Assembly (NCBI GenBank): GCA_017431225.1
Contig: JAFRLM010000002.1
Location: 1-46,903, forward strand
Direction of reading: 5' to 3'
DNA length: 46,903 bases
From: Erysipelotrichaceae bacterium
Lineage (GTDB): Bacteria > Bacillota_I > Bacilli_A > Erysipelotrichales > Erysipelotrichaceae
Below are positions 13,701 through 19,006 of this stretch, one piece after another. Within the stretch, counting starts at the first letter, position 1. Every line of letters begins with the position of its first letter. The position numbers and the translations under genes were made by a program. The notes below the pieces were generated by a model. It had not been told where the DNA came from. It did not search any database and was given only the letters and a program-made list of their open reading frames with translations.

Positions 13701-15613
13701 TCGTTGTAGCGGCCGACGCTGACGCCGGTATCGGCTGTGACCATCGTGACCGGGCGTGAATAGTTAACGCTTCTGCGCGAAGCCATTTCCTTATCGGCTG
13801 CGTATGTTGTCTCATCAAACATCCAGGGCATGACATAGCCGACAGAATCCATTGTGTAGGATAGGCGGACGCTTGCTTCGTCGCCCTGCTCCTCGTAAAG
13901 GTCCTGCAGCTCATTGATCGCGGAAGGATAGATGCCGTACCAGCCGTTGATCGGGTTTCCTCTTGACCAAAGGTGGGCATCGCTTTGCGAATAGGCAAAC
14001 TGACGGTGATGCGTCTGATTTCCCAGCGGGGTATCATCATTACCGTTCTTGGTGACCATAAAATGGCCGCTTGGGTCATACCATTTCGGATCGGTATAAT
14101 TCCAGACGATCTGCGAGTAAGCGGAATCTGTCGTTACAAGCCGCGGATCGGAGCCGCCTCCGACATTCGGATTCGTAATTTTCGCATCCGGGTCCTTTTC
14201 TGTAAGTGTGAAAGTAACATTGTTGTGGAAAGTATAGTCTGTATCCGGCTCAAACTGGCTGGCCGGGTATGCTGTAGAGAAATTATAGTAACTGGTCTGT
14301 CCCGTCCCGTGACCGCTGTAAACAGCGTTTTTCTCACAGGTCAGACCGTCTTCTGTGGTCGCGCCGATCACAAAACCGTTATACTCTGCCGGCATTACGT
14401 CCTTGATATCCAGTGTGTACTCCGTGTTGGCGGCACGGTCGACCCACATGTACCAGTTGACTTTGATATATTCGTTTTCGCCTTCGATCCGCTGGGATGG
14501 CGGGATCGAACTTGCGGGGATCCGCTCTACTGTTGAGTACGGACGCTTAACAGCGCTTTTTTCTATGATCCTGGCTTCTGTATCAAATTGTGCTTTGATG
14601 CTGTTAGAGCGCAGTGCGATCGTATTTCCTTTGTGGGTAACAACTTCGATGCAGGCATCAAACAGATCACTGACTTCCATATCAACGAGCTCGTGGGGAA
14701 GCAGCTCGTCGAACGCGATCTGGACATAACCCTTGGTCGCGGCAGACATGCGTTTTGTATTTGTCAGGATATATTTTTCACCGACCAGTTTCCAGTTGAA
14801 ATCGTTCTTTGTGGATGGATCTTCCGGGAAAGGTATGACTGTGATGCCTGCCGGGCTGCCGTTTCTCTTATGGATGATGTTTGCGGGGATCGTGATCGTG
14901 ATATCTCCCGGCGCATAGTTATGTTCGCCGGAAAGCGCGTAATCGATCTGCAGGCGTACGGAAAAAGGATTGTTTCCGGACGGCCGGACATAAAGGAAAG
15001 AATCGTCGTCGTTGCTGACCGTATCTTCGGTGATCCATTTGACAGAAATGCCTTCGATATTGGAACCGTCAAGGCTGCGCGGAGGCGTTTCCTCACTGTT
15101 TGTTTCCTGCGCCGGAGCAGCAAAAAGCGACATGACGGTCTCGTTGATCTTTTCTTCATCCATCTTCTCGACCGTCTGCAGCGCTGCAACTGCGTCTTCT
15201 TTTTTCTCAGCTGCCTTACCGTAAAGCTGGACAGCGTAGACGCCGCCGTTTTCCACATAAGTGACTGCGGTCTCTGTATCCGCTGTTTCTTCAGGAACGG
15301 CGGCTTCTTCTTTATCTTCGGCTTCATCGGCTGCAGGATCTTCCTGAACTTCATAGACCGGATCGGGCTCTGTCTCCGGCGTCGGTTCCGCCGGTTCCTC
15401 AACGGTCTCCGGTTCCTCCGTCTCGTTCAGGGAATCGGATGTCTCCTGCGGCGGTGGAGTTTCCCCGGTTTCTCCCGCGGAAGGATCCGCGGTCTCCGTG
15501 ACCGTGGTCGGTTCCGGCGCGTTCTCTTCCGCGCGTACATAAAAAGGATTTGCCGGCAGGTTACTGAACAGCATCAGCGTCGCCAGCATGATCGACAATA
15601 GATTCTTTTTCAT
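1715..15613 (-). CDS. Giant secreted multidomain adhesin (Cna_B / FctA / DUF285 / Flg_new)
   Basis: This is a predicted exported adhesin of 4632 residues. The ATG at 15613 has GGGGA upstream and begins a signal peptide (MKKNLLSIMLATLMLF, cleavage likely near YVRA-EE); a further-upstream in-frame start would spoil the signal. Regions in order: acidic Pro/Glu/Thr-rich stretch (30-120); N-terminal adhesin region without a recognised family (120-1290); two Cna_B domains (1290-1485); then alternating DUF5979-like and FctA/Spy0128-like pilin domains to 4405; two more Cna_B domains; a Pro-rich tail ending in VPNTAAK. FctA units show the usual xxDxGKT(F/Y)xY, Glu and VFTNxY signatures, so internal isopeptide bonds are likely. 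Five large foreign modules interrupt these domains (about 1740-1904, 2010-2300, 2340-2745, 2970-3745 and 3965-4130). No membrane anchor follows the sortase-like motif. Function as host or biofilm adhesin is inferred from families; ligand unknown. Confidence 0.9.
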   Translation of the reverse strand: MKKNLLSIMLATLMLFSNLPANPFYVRAEENAPEPTTVTETADPSAGETGETPPPQETSDSLNETEEPETVEEPAEPTPETEPDPVYEVQEDPAADEAEDKEEAAVPEETADTETAVTYVENGGVYAVQLYGKAAEKKEDAVAALQTVEKMDEEKINETVMSLFAAPAQETNSEETPPRSLDGSNIEGISVKWITEDTVSNDDDSFLYVRPSGNNPFSVRLQIDYALSGEHNYAPGDITITIPANIIHKRNGSPAGITVIPFPEDPSTKNDFNWKLVGEKYILTNTKRMSAATKGYVQIAFDELLPHELVDMEVSDLFDACIEVVTHKGNTIALRSNSIKAQFDTEARIIEKSAVKRPYSTVERIPASSIPPSQRIEGENEYIKVNWYMWVDRAANTEYTLDIKDVMPAEYNGFVIGATTEDGLTCEKNAVYSGHGTGQTSYYNFSTAYPASQFEPDTDYTFHNNVTFTLTEKDPDAKITNPNVGGGSDPRLVTTDSAYSQIVWNYTDPKWYDPSGHFMVTKNGNDDTPLGNQTHHRQFAYSQSDAHLWSRGNPINGWYGIYPSAINELQDLYEEQGDEASVRLSYTMDSVGYVMPWMFDETTYAADKEMASRRSVNYSRPVTMVTADTGVSVGRYNEKLIAGQDYDFVEVEIPEDVWLYTGVPQNINPDGSFTAMTAGDGTFNYLRDNDKTHYPDILLEVQKGGKWQRFATVSWKSGSYTVSFEDGSTQTASVIKLPEGTENIRTSVTLQNTSETAAVDNKAIQAAIDYDVRVVIDLYATEDLMKQIGEAFENSNTPELFIYNSNNMTVSRTDTSEEIVSIDKDGYDSIRGYTTDTAVYPYKSSTQRLKEADFENRLIKIHYSAKIEERSVINDKTSYEQAIADGRLDVQRHGFWYDLLPKGVTPDLDTIRLRENDRLLNAYTIENYKETGRTMLVVEAELTPTPERYRSGDMYYYEDVPKITFDAIYGFDSYIDFGDTLHNVIAFEGDTNNEHMGTIDRYTGEPDDPSAGNNIASSKAFADAEEKKAMTDLDPDTDKPLFVYAGTTTKIDLLSAARLSLSKDVQVNNDGFWSEGTWEEEGDEEYNKQQRSDNERVVYEGGQYSYRLRMMPNDKTVAKNMIIYDSLENFYAADGNSSIDIGAPRWQGYFRGVDVSQLEAKGCAPVVYYSTVSNLQLSDENDKDRAYTVNTNLENADVWVKAEDYTGSLEDVKAIAVDASRKKDGTDFVLQQMESVVVIINMQAPAGEEARTAIAADAHAYNNAYLIGTTVDVESGEESDESFIRKDYTKVGIREHNYSVSKIWDDDNDRDGIRPDSVIVHLYRDGKPLDPDMTAELNEENGWSAEFEHIPYTDPEGNKYHYSVVEEEIEGYTATLAQSAESTVLTNYHEPEKISLPGEKTWVADEEGNRPESITVNLYGNDKYVISKIVRAEDDWKYTFKDLYKYENGEEIVYRVEEQVQTSGKGASYTVENSGMDVINTYHPKGDLSVSKTVLDTTEVSEDKEFTFTFTFTKKNGEEESPVLEEYDYDITDQEGNILSSGRIGNNGTLTIHGGDTILVKEVDEYVSYTVTEAETEGFKLSSQSGQTGTIQPNTTTHASFTNTYSAKGQISLQAQKVLKDRELKRYQFRFELYKVETDEEGNETETLFRTASNSRPGTNQTVTREDGTVESSAADVLFGAIRYTQEDHGKTFHYRVKESDTGKNGYVYDYSVYDVFVTVTDNGDGTLKIEQTYSRGKSSYEDTPESLPVTDGINIVRRPELIDLSRTISYMGTGMIWTPETFESSKHTYQDLAAYVARIGTPEYSTFENTITGETYDYVSRIEFEGSDARLDELFRAFADSANGGWTNNGSHLNEYECYEKGIGKAVIELTSPHYRGSDGDFTYLSFRIYPKASAEAEEAEEIVFTNKYKAVGETVLRAWKDLTGRKLKENEFAFELLDEEENVLQTKANSAEGSVAFDPLHYTQNDIGKTYYYGVREKNGSDSSVNYDKSVYWYTVTVIDNGDGTLSIAQGQVTPVYDQDSECQVCHGRNAVDLYIGEWNTLQQNPEVGEKVTALMQLMSENGTMTQNGNRTIMTCDTGMIDVLKAFNTMLEATGHSERAGADETMYVSYVLNGLGYPSISAGYYCSVCGGLGGKCPVCKGTGSISLDFDTTTYGTGTSTQTWETWTSGILSNDYSTDSLKKMARIYARLCEIGEPVFGTYGSSSSYLPGGRYWHLYGLPYSLTERCVSVSYKGNDAVLAGCFGIDPATETTYSVSVRPQMIGHGGSVYYITASCDETLPCETCSGTGKSYHIIGWEEQGELPVFTNTLRPGSLSVSKYVTDAEKADPEQEFTFRVKLIGEGIEDGEKEYTVIGAGKAENTPDTNAETPASNDTLTETADTELPQAAGAETGRNSAPMLASPANANEEYIVIQKNSIWGVDWKITASGEMIIGNGGEQTLDNTRYPYSNYHAPWDDYKSQVRSIRFDGTVHGAGSFWCMFYQFPNLETINFSGLDTFNVTDMSYMLGGDSSLKKADLSGLDTTNVSNMFGLFLKCSSLEEASLSQIDTRKVTDMGSMFEQCPNLKIVDISGLNTQSVSNMNMMFADDSAIRKLILSPYFRFKGSVYLYSPPSDSQYTGKWIREDEMYGPYTAAELTANYTSAMSGTWIWQEKPVEYTVRYTAEEGTAGSMVPSTFSIKKDAELSKNRYLKYGHDFDHWTVAEVNGEPAEPGTKYRDQGTIPANTYKENDAVTLQAVFVPRDLKVQIKDGEFTFTLRGGEKAVFDDLPAGTAYQVYEETPDGWVLVGQSNTSGTIEPLQTANAEFTNKYQPGTATAQFSGTKTLDGQAAEKDSFSFYLTEEGAETITILEDGEEKEVTLPLRVSVLEGGFIQFPVILYAEPGEHTYTIAETDPQTDTVDYDTHAETVKVSVTGEKGSLTASVTYDEDRIAFANKTRPGSLRITKAGRNLTDANKDDEFTFKITLTNEKGLPLSDDEVIYWYLESDSHVSRFLRAANILSEKNSTSTAEAGETEYKGVRLNTFSRPLLSVEENKASMKIDSTHFHALETEETDPLFHADESMLKGRAYAVFDGDRTLTFFRSYSSYSSYSTGTFTDINGNQYSGTVYSDFETRNTPWGSADNVPWSGDRRNIRNILIAEGQAIKPHYTDHWFEGFNAYMSTVDLARLDTSDVKSMNSMFRGMRYLSTFDVGGFDTSNVTDMSYMFYLDGMGSSSTWARDIDVSHFDTSKVTNMSYMFYNGSTGNNIEYLDVSGWDTSNVTDMSHMFDGLANLKSLDVSNWDTSNVTNMASLFYRNASLTELDVSKWDTSNVTNMSSMFAGDQLRESRLTSLDVSHFDTSKVTDMSSMFCYLRDIKELDLSSFDTSGVTSMTNMFHGCKNITYLDLSGFDTTSTVKMQRMFEDCYNLTELDISGFDTRNTEQMFELLQGCSNLQKVHLGPDFVFKKDARPYAVLPNAFRKADGLWIREDEEVGPYTAADLRDKYDGATMSGTWVWYVTTENGIVIYDANEGTLTGLNRVGVTETSPKVTLPDETRTSRYHYTLTGWNTEKDGSGENYDAGSTYTVPLGKTTTLYAQWETSYVRNYKVLHYQENADLSGYTLVETINATANSGESVTPPVRKDAGFVLPEAQTVTVADDDSTVVEYYYQRQKYTVHYDGNSADFGQMKDQTFVIGISGSLNGSAFAKKNSIFTGWNTEADGNGQSFTDKQRVTDLAKENGAVITLYAQWLENSHEPLQPENSVIYVKAKAGDTVIFPVLPEGTKYTIEEVDIPAGWTLVSVEGGEGTIHAGQTGEATLTNRYQAEGVFEIVAHKTLAGEELREGQFSFELLDSSGRVLQTKTNGAVDTAEKVYDSETEKLIPNPWHGTAPVVFDELDLEQYRIGTHTFYVREVSTEDGTVETDERTFRVDVTVSDAGSGILSADVVYEETPLFVNRMSNTELEISKTVEGEADKDTEFSFTLELKDKNGDPLTGEYPARKRLRNYMAEEETRYSHTPNVSDDGTKTGDYGNNLDLTEVVTIPGAAKLDITITYGGENYWYDWVCMWEGAHADYNAYDYSSSLTKRLGGGDHTSAANTVQYTVEGDSVTFAFRSDGSGCGRDGYGYYAVIKGIVESGYEDMTVSSGSAFTLKDGESLLIRDLPHGASYSVREEETRDWVQVSAEGSDGTLEAGTAAAAHFVNRYEPAPKETTTTLQVNKKVEGGVIEEEDGFLFELQDTSGNALQTKSADRFNESTSTVTFDPLTYGEEDAGKTFEYYIQEKAGSDPYVQYDRKAIKATVTIREDGENLIAEVSYDSEDPTFVNKKFTDLVIEKTIDKYVKGLSAEFSFRISYTDEKGEKVEKTESLSFSEAGAKTIRVERILAGTEVTVTETDSGKYYKVVGEASKTQTLKVFPDDIAEALKTNRFFFENELAVTSVKVTKSWSDNGDPAQRRQAQAMVQLYKQAEGSEKEKVGDPVAVGTEDGWTHTFTDLPVYENGKQLTYSAEETMQGEKYQSSVSAPVPSEKDKTEEIVITNTQLSDEMDLTVRKAWNDVNNKDGLRPEKVVIRVLANGEETGSYELNDKNSWTVTLKGLAVKDEEGKDIVYSVSEDPVPGYTTVITGDPGTGFTVTNSHTPGTPPPTPPKPPVPNTAAK
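3280..3620 (-). other. CUB-like domain nested inside a DUF5979-like domain of the giant protein
   Basis: Residues of about 3998-4111 contain TKTGDYGNNLDLTEVV, a KLDITITYGGENYWYDW stretch and a GDSVTFAFRSDGSG strand. This resembles the jelly-roll pattern of CUB or discoidin-like domains. It interrupts a host domain whose first half (EISKTVEGEADKDTEFSF) and second half (SSGSAFTLKDGESLLI to HFVNRYEP) lie on either side. The fold assignment is tentative; the interruption is visible. Confidence 0.5.
4432..5108 (-). repeat. Two Flg_new (Listeria-Bacteroides) repeats in the giant protein
   Basis: Two beta-grasp-like repeats follow the second DUF285 array. One runs from VIYDANEGTL to TTLYAQW and the other from YTVHYDGNSADFG to ITLYAQW. 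Both carry the family signature GWNTE.DG followed by a terminal LYAQW. A MucBP-like segment (VLHYQENADLSGYTLVE) sits between them. Confidence 0.8.
5335..6120 (-). repeat. Second DUF285 array (about 10 units) in the giant protein
   Basis: Ten tandem units of about 24-27 residues have the form xxDTSxVTxMxxMF, for example GWDTSNVTDMSHMF and HFDTSKVTDMSSMF. This is the DUF285 (BspA-like, surface leucine-rich-related) repeat common in surface proteins of Bacillota and Mollicutes. The last two units are degenerate (GFDTTSTVKMQRMF, GFDTRNTEQMFELL). Confidence 0.9.
7850..8145 (-). repeat. First DUF285 array (4 units) in the giant protein
   Basis: Four units can be read: GLDTFNVTDMSYML, GLDTTNVSNMFGLF, QIDTRKVTDMGSMF and GLNTQSVSNMNMMF. 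They are followed by the closing segment WIREDEMYGPYTAAEL, which recurs as WIREDEEVGPYTAADL after the second array. The two arrays therefore derive from one duplicated cassette. Confidence 0.88.
8741..9541 (-). other. Dispersed DnaJ-type CxxCxGxG zinc-binding module in the giant protein
   Basis: Four motifs of the DnaJ zinc-finger type occur within about 260 residues: CQVCHGRN (Cys2025, 2028), CSVCGGLG (2128, 2131), CPVCKGTG (2138, 2141) and CETCSGTG (2283, 2286). The module lies between the strand ending IAQGQVTPVYD and the closing LPVFTNTLRPG strand of an FctA-like domain. In DnaJ, motifs 1 and 4 bind one zinc and motifs 2 and 3 the other. Here motifs 2 and 3 are adjacent and 1 and 4 flank, so the same pairing is possible. 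Zinc binding is inferred. Confidence 0.75.
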
Positions 15614-15685
15614 GACATTGTTCCCCACATAATGTTTGATAAAAAACAGAATACGAAAATACAACAAATATTATTATTCAGATTT

Positions 15686-15714
15686 ATTTTATCAGTATTT
15701 ATATGATTTGACAC
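15686..15714 (-). promoter_or_regulatory. Promoter of the giant adhesin gene
   Basis: GTGTCA (-35, 4 of 6) and TAAAAT (-10, 5 of 6) are separated by 17 bp. The implied 5' leader of about 70 nt is very AT-rich, unlike the coding region. Confidence 0.5.
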
Positions 15715-15744
15715 ATTTTTATCGCATTTGTCCGCATACACGAG

Positions 15745-15772
15745 AAGACCCGGGCTTTTCTGCCTGGGTCTT
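15745..15772 (-). terminator. Terminator of the first Na/Pi cotransporter gene
   Basis: AAGACCCAGGC and GCCCGGGTCTT form an 11-bp stem with one wobble and a short AGAAAA-type loop. It lies 25 nt past the stop codon and has a weak TCT tail. Confidence 0.6.
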
Positions 15773-15796
15773 TAATGATCATGCTGCGGTTCCTTT

Positions 15797-17614
15797 TCAG
15801 GACCCTGTGTTGGGGTATGTATCTTTTATATATTTACCAAAGCGGTCATAGTATTCCGCTCTTGCTTTTTCGTATTCGCGGTTGAACTGCTCATCGTGTC
15901 CGGCAAGCAGGTTCTCTTCATATTCATGGTCGTCGATCGGACTGATTCGGCTGAGGGTCGCGAGACCGATATTGGAACACATATCCGAGATACGTTCCAT
16001 ATGGCCGAGGATATGAACATAGGCTGTCCCGCCGACTACGGAATAATCGCCGTTCGCCAGATGCTGAAGCCCGTTTTCCTTCATGGAGTTGACCAGATCG
16101 TCAACGACTTCTTCCAGCGCTTCGATCCGTTTTGCGGCTTCGATATCACGGTCGCGGAATGTCAGTTCCGCATTATCCAGAACTTTGTGTACAAGGTCCA
16201 CCAAGACATCAAACTCTCTGAGGATCTCTTCCGAGTATTTCGAACCCTCTCTGTGAACTTCTTCCGCCTCGTCTTTGATATCGACCGCCAGGTCACTCAG
16301 ACGCTCAAATTCAACAACATCCTTGAAATACTGGTTCAGGATCGCGACATGATCCTCGAGCTGCAGCTTTCCGGATAGCTGTGCCAGGTAATTGCTGAGA
16401 TGGTCGCTCATGATATCGACATTCTCTTCCTCGCTCTCGATCTCTTCAGCGACTTCCGGATCGTAATTCCTGACAAGAGATATTGCCCGGTCAATATTCT
16501 CACGGGAAACATTGAACATCGTCAGCAGCAGATTATAGCAGGAGCTTAACGCCAGCGCCGGGGTCGCCATGAATCCCGGATTCAGAGCGTCGATCTTATC
16601 CGCGTATTTGTTGCGCGGTTCAGCATCGTCTTTGACGACACGGTAAGCGAGCTTCTCAAAGATCGTTAAGAACGGCAGCATAACGATCGCCGAAGCGAGG
16701 TTCGCGATCGTATTCGTATTGGCGATGATACCGGAATTGACCGGTTTATCCCATATACTGTCAAGCGCGCCGAAACGATGCAGCAGCAGAATGCCGGCGA
16801 TCGTAAGAATGATCTTGGCGATATTGAAAAGGACATTGATGATGCCGATACGCTTCTGATCCGCCTTGGCGCCGATCGAGCAGAGAAGCGCGGTAATGAT
16901 GGTGACACCGAGGAAGATACCGGCAAGCACCGCATAGATCGCCTTAAAGGTCAGACCGCCGGACGCGGAGAACGCCTGCAGGATACCGACAGTCGCGGAG
17001 GCGCTCTGCAGCACCAGTGACATGATGGTGCCGATCAGAAAACCGAGGACAGGGCTTTTATCGAGGACTGCGAACATCGGATCGAAGATGCCTGTATCCG
17101 CCAAAGAATTGACAGATCCCGTCATGGTGACCATACCGGTAAACAATATACCGAAGCCCATCAGGACTTTTCCGAGAGCTTTACTGTTCTGTTTTTTCAA
17201 CGCTTTGACGACGAGCGTCCCGGCGATCAGCGCGACCGGGGCAAGCGTTGAAGGCTTGAAGAGTTCCAGGATACCGACAGCCCCTCCGGCATCGAGGTCG
17301 ATCAGACGGATGATCTGGCCGGTGACCGTCGTACCGACATTGGCGCCGACGATGATGCCAAGCGACTGCCGCACCGTCAGGATATTGGCGGCAACAAGGC
17401 CGGCGGTGATCAGGATCGTGGCGTTGGACGACTGGATCAGAGCCGTGACAAAAAGACCAAGCAGGAATGCTTTCCACGGGCTGTTGGTCGCCTTTTCCAT
17501 GATCCTTTTCAGGGTACCGGATGATCCGTCCTTTAAGCCGTCTCCCATCAGACTCATGCCGTACAGGAACATGCACAATCCACCCATCAGATTCAGAACG
17601 TTATTGATCTTCAT
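15797..17614 (-). CDS. Na/Pi cotransporter family protein with C-terminal PhoU-like domain (copy 1)
   Basis: This is a polytopic membrane carrier of the PNaS (NptA/YjbB) family, which couples phosphate movement to sodium. The 605-residue product has the two family repeats with QSSNAT (61-66) and QSASAT (203-208), plus GANVGTT (90-96), in the membrane half. A helical PhoU-like cytoplasmic domain follows from about residue 350 to 580. The start at 17614 follows AGGAGAGGC. It is a close paralogue of 19007-20830; the two share long identical blocks in the membrane half and diverge more in the PhoU-like half. Whether the physiological direction is uptake or export cannot be read from sequence. Substrate is inferred from the family. 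Confidence 0.9.
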   Translation of the reverse strand: MKINNVLNLMGGLCMFLYGMSLMGDGLKDGSSGTLKRIMEKATNSPWKAFLLGLFVTALIQSSNATILITAGLVAANILTVRQSLGIIVGANVGTTVTGQIIRLIDLDAGGAVGILELFKPSTLAPVALIAGTLVVKALKKQNSKALGKVLMGFGILFTGMVTMTGSVNSLADTGIFDPMFAVLDKSPVLGFLIGTIMSLVLQSASATVGILQAFSASGGLTFKAIYAVLAGIFLGVTIITALLCSIGAKADQKRIGIINVLFNIAKIILTIAGILLLHRFGALDSIWDKPVNSGIIANTNTIANLASAIVMLPFLTIFEKLAYRVVKDDAEPRNKYADKIDALNPGFMATPALALSSCYNLLLTMFNVSRENIDRAISLVRNYDPEVAEEIESEEENVDIMSDHLSNYLAQLSGKLQLEDHVAILNQYFKDVVEFERLSDLAVDIKDEAEEVHREGSKYSEEILREFDVLVDLVHKVLDNAELTFRDRDIEAAKRIEALEEVVDDLVNSMKENGLQHLANGDYSVVGGTAYVHILGHMERISDMCSNIGLATLSRISPIDDHEYEENLLAGHDEQFNREYEKARAEYYDRFGKYIKDTYPNTGS

Positions 17615-17692
17615 GTCGCTTCGCCTCTCCTGTCAAATAGTGGCTGTTTTCATTATACGCCTTTCGCAGACAAGTTGCGCGTTATTAAAATA

Positions 17693-17717
17693 GCATGGTA
17701 TTTATGCAATACCATGC
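17693..17717 (-). terminator. Terminator of the lipoprotein gene
   Basis: A perfect 10-bp stem (GCATGGTATT/AATACCATGC, 5-nt loop) begins about 30 nt after the stop. On the minus strand it is followed by TATTTTAATAA. Confidence 0.7.
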
Positions 17718-17746
17718 TTATCTTTCTGTTTCTTTTCCATTCGGTC

Positions 17747-18931
17747 CTACTGGTTTTCCTCTTCGTAGGAGAGCGAACTGTGTGTTCCGAAATAATACAG
17801 GTAGTCGGGACTTATGGTTTCGAATTCCGCCCTCTCTTCGTTGTTTTCGCATACCCAGTAAACAGTGTAGCTGTTCCTTCCGTAATAGACGTACAGCGGC
17901 AGATCGCTTTCGCGGCGCATCAGGATATAGACACTCAGTTCCTTCCGGTCGTCCAGTTCATCGAGCACGCGCTGTGACATCCTGAGGCGGTAGACCGGAG
18001 CGGAGGGATCATCCAGTACGACATGATTCTCGTGTCTGCGGTCCCTGACGGTATAACTGCCGTTCTTGTTTTCCGGGGCATCGACCGGAAGAGCATAATA
18101 GTTTTTATCGATCGGCTCCTGGATGTCTGCACAGGTGCCCGCCTCCTCAAACCGGATATCCCCTTCTTCCAGGACGAAGTCTTTTTTGTTGCTGGTGATG
18201 AAGACTCCGTCAAAGACCTCGATATAAACCTGACGGTACCAGCTGATCTCCTTGTTGTAATTCAGCAGAGCTCTGGCGATCACGTTCAGATCGTGATCAT
18301 TGGGATACCAGTCACCGGTCAGATCTTCAAGACCGGTATTCAGGATAAAGGCTTCGCTTTGTCCCGATACCCATTCTTTCATCGCGTCATAGAAGCGGAC
18401 GATCTCCGCCTCGCCTTTTTCGCGGTCTTCACTCTCCACCGCCAGCACAAGATCACACAGCTTCGGATCCTCTGTCTTCAGGAAAGAACGGATATCGCCG
18501 TCATAAAAGGCGGTAAAGACGCATTCGTCATAGCTTTCATAATCTGTGCGGTTCAAAGAGAAAGAGGTGCTTTTCAGCGGAAGACTGAATTCCGCAAGCA
18601 GCGGATCCAGGATCTCCTGTGCAAAGGCCTTCCGGATCTCATCCTCTTGCGCGTTGTCAGCGAACGTTCCCCGCTCTTCGTTCCAATAAACGGAATTGCC
18701 GTCGCTCATTTCATAAGCACGGTCCTTTACACCGATATAACCGAAAAGACCTGCGTTTCCGGCGGCTGTAACATTCTTGACCTCTACGTCTTTCAGCCCG
18801 TATTTCTGCTTATAGTATTTTAAGGCATTCGCTTCGACCTGCTTATAGTGCCGGCTGTTCTCACAGCCGCAGAGTAGCAGTGTCAGAAGGATCAGAACGC
18901 TTAAGAATCTGTGTGTTTTTATATGCTTCAT
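17747..18931 (-). CDS. Predicted lipoprotein of unknown function
   Basis: I do not recognise the family. The 394-residue product starts MKHIKTHRFLSVLIL and has a hydrophobic segment ending in LLLCGC, a plausible lipobox with acylation at the last Cys. The mature part is acidic and soluble, with no repeats, and is rich in Asp, Glu and Tyr. The ATG at 18931 is preferred over one at 18940 because the latter overlaps a perfect TATAAT (18939-18944). No Shine-Dalgarno is visible before either, so the mRNA may be leaderless. The gene sits exactly between two paralogous Na/Pi carrier genes on the same strand and is bounded by terminators on both sides. This suggests a separately expressed partner, or an insertion between duplicated genes. 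Confidence 0.75.
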   Translation of the reverse strand: MKHIKTHRFLSVLILLTLLLCGCENSRHYKQVEANALKYYKQKYGLKDVEVKNVTAAGNAGLFGYIGVKDRAYEMSDGNSVYWNEERGTFADNAQEDEIRKAFAQEILDPLLAEFSLPLKSTSFSLNRTDYESYDECVFTAFYDGDIRSFLKTEDPKLCDLVLAVESEDREKGEAEIVRFYDAMKEWVSGQSEAFILNTGLEDLTGDWYPNDHDLNVIARALLNYNKEISWYRQVYIEVFDGVFITSNKKDFVLEEGDIRFEEAGTCADIQEPIDKNYYALPVDAPENKNGSYTVRDRRHENHVVLDDPSAPVYRLRMSQRVLDELDDRKELSVYILMRRESDLPLYVYYGRNSYTVYWVCENNEERAEFETISPDYLYYFGTHSSLSYEEENQ

Positions 18932-18938
18932 CTTATTC

Positions 18939-18968
18939 ATTATACACAGCGCAAAAGAAGACCGGCAA
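18939..18968 (-). promoter_or_regulatory. Promoter of the lipoprotein gene, 7 nt from its ATG
   Basis: TATAAT (18939-18944) and TTGCCG (18963-18968) are 18 bp apart. The -35 box is embedded in the preceding terminator stem. The expected start point falls on or next to the ATG at 18931. Confidence 0.5.
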
Positions 18969-18981
18969 AATGCCGGTCTTC
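18957..18981 (-). terminator. Terminator of the second Na/Pi cotransporter gene
   Basis: A perfect inverted repeat (GAAGACCGGC, 5-nt loop, GCCGGTCTTC) with a TTTTG tail on the minus strand lies 26 nt past the stop. Confidence 0.85.
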
Positions 18982-19006
18982 CTGGTGGTGAATCGTTTTT
19001 CTTTGC

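Noticed and set aside
3962..15601. Long open frames (up to about 600 codons) on the plus strand opposite the giant gene
   Set aside because: They lack ribosome binding sites and family signatures. They arise because the codon bias of the giant gene seldom yields stops in the antisense frames.
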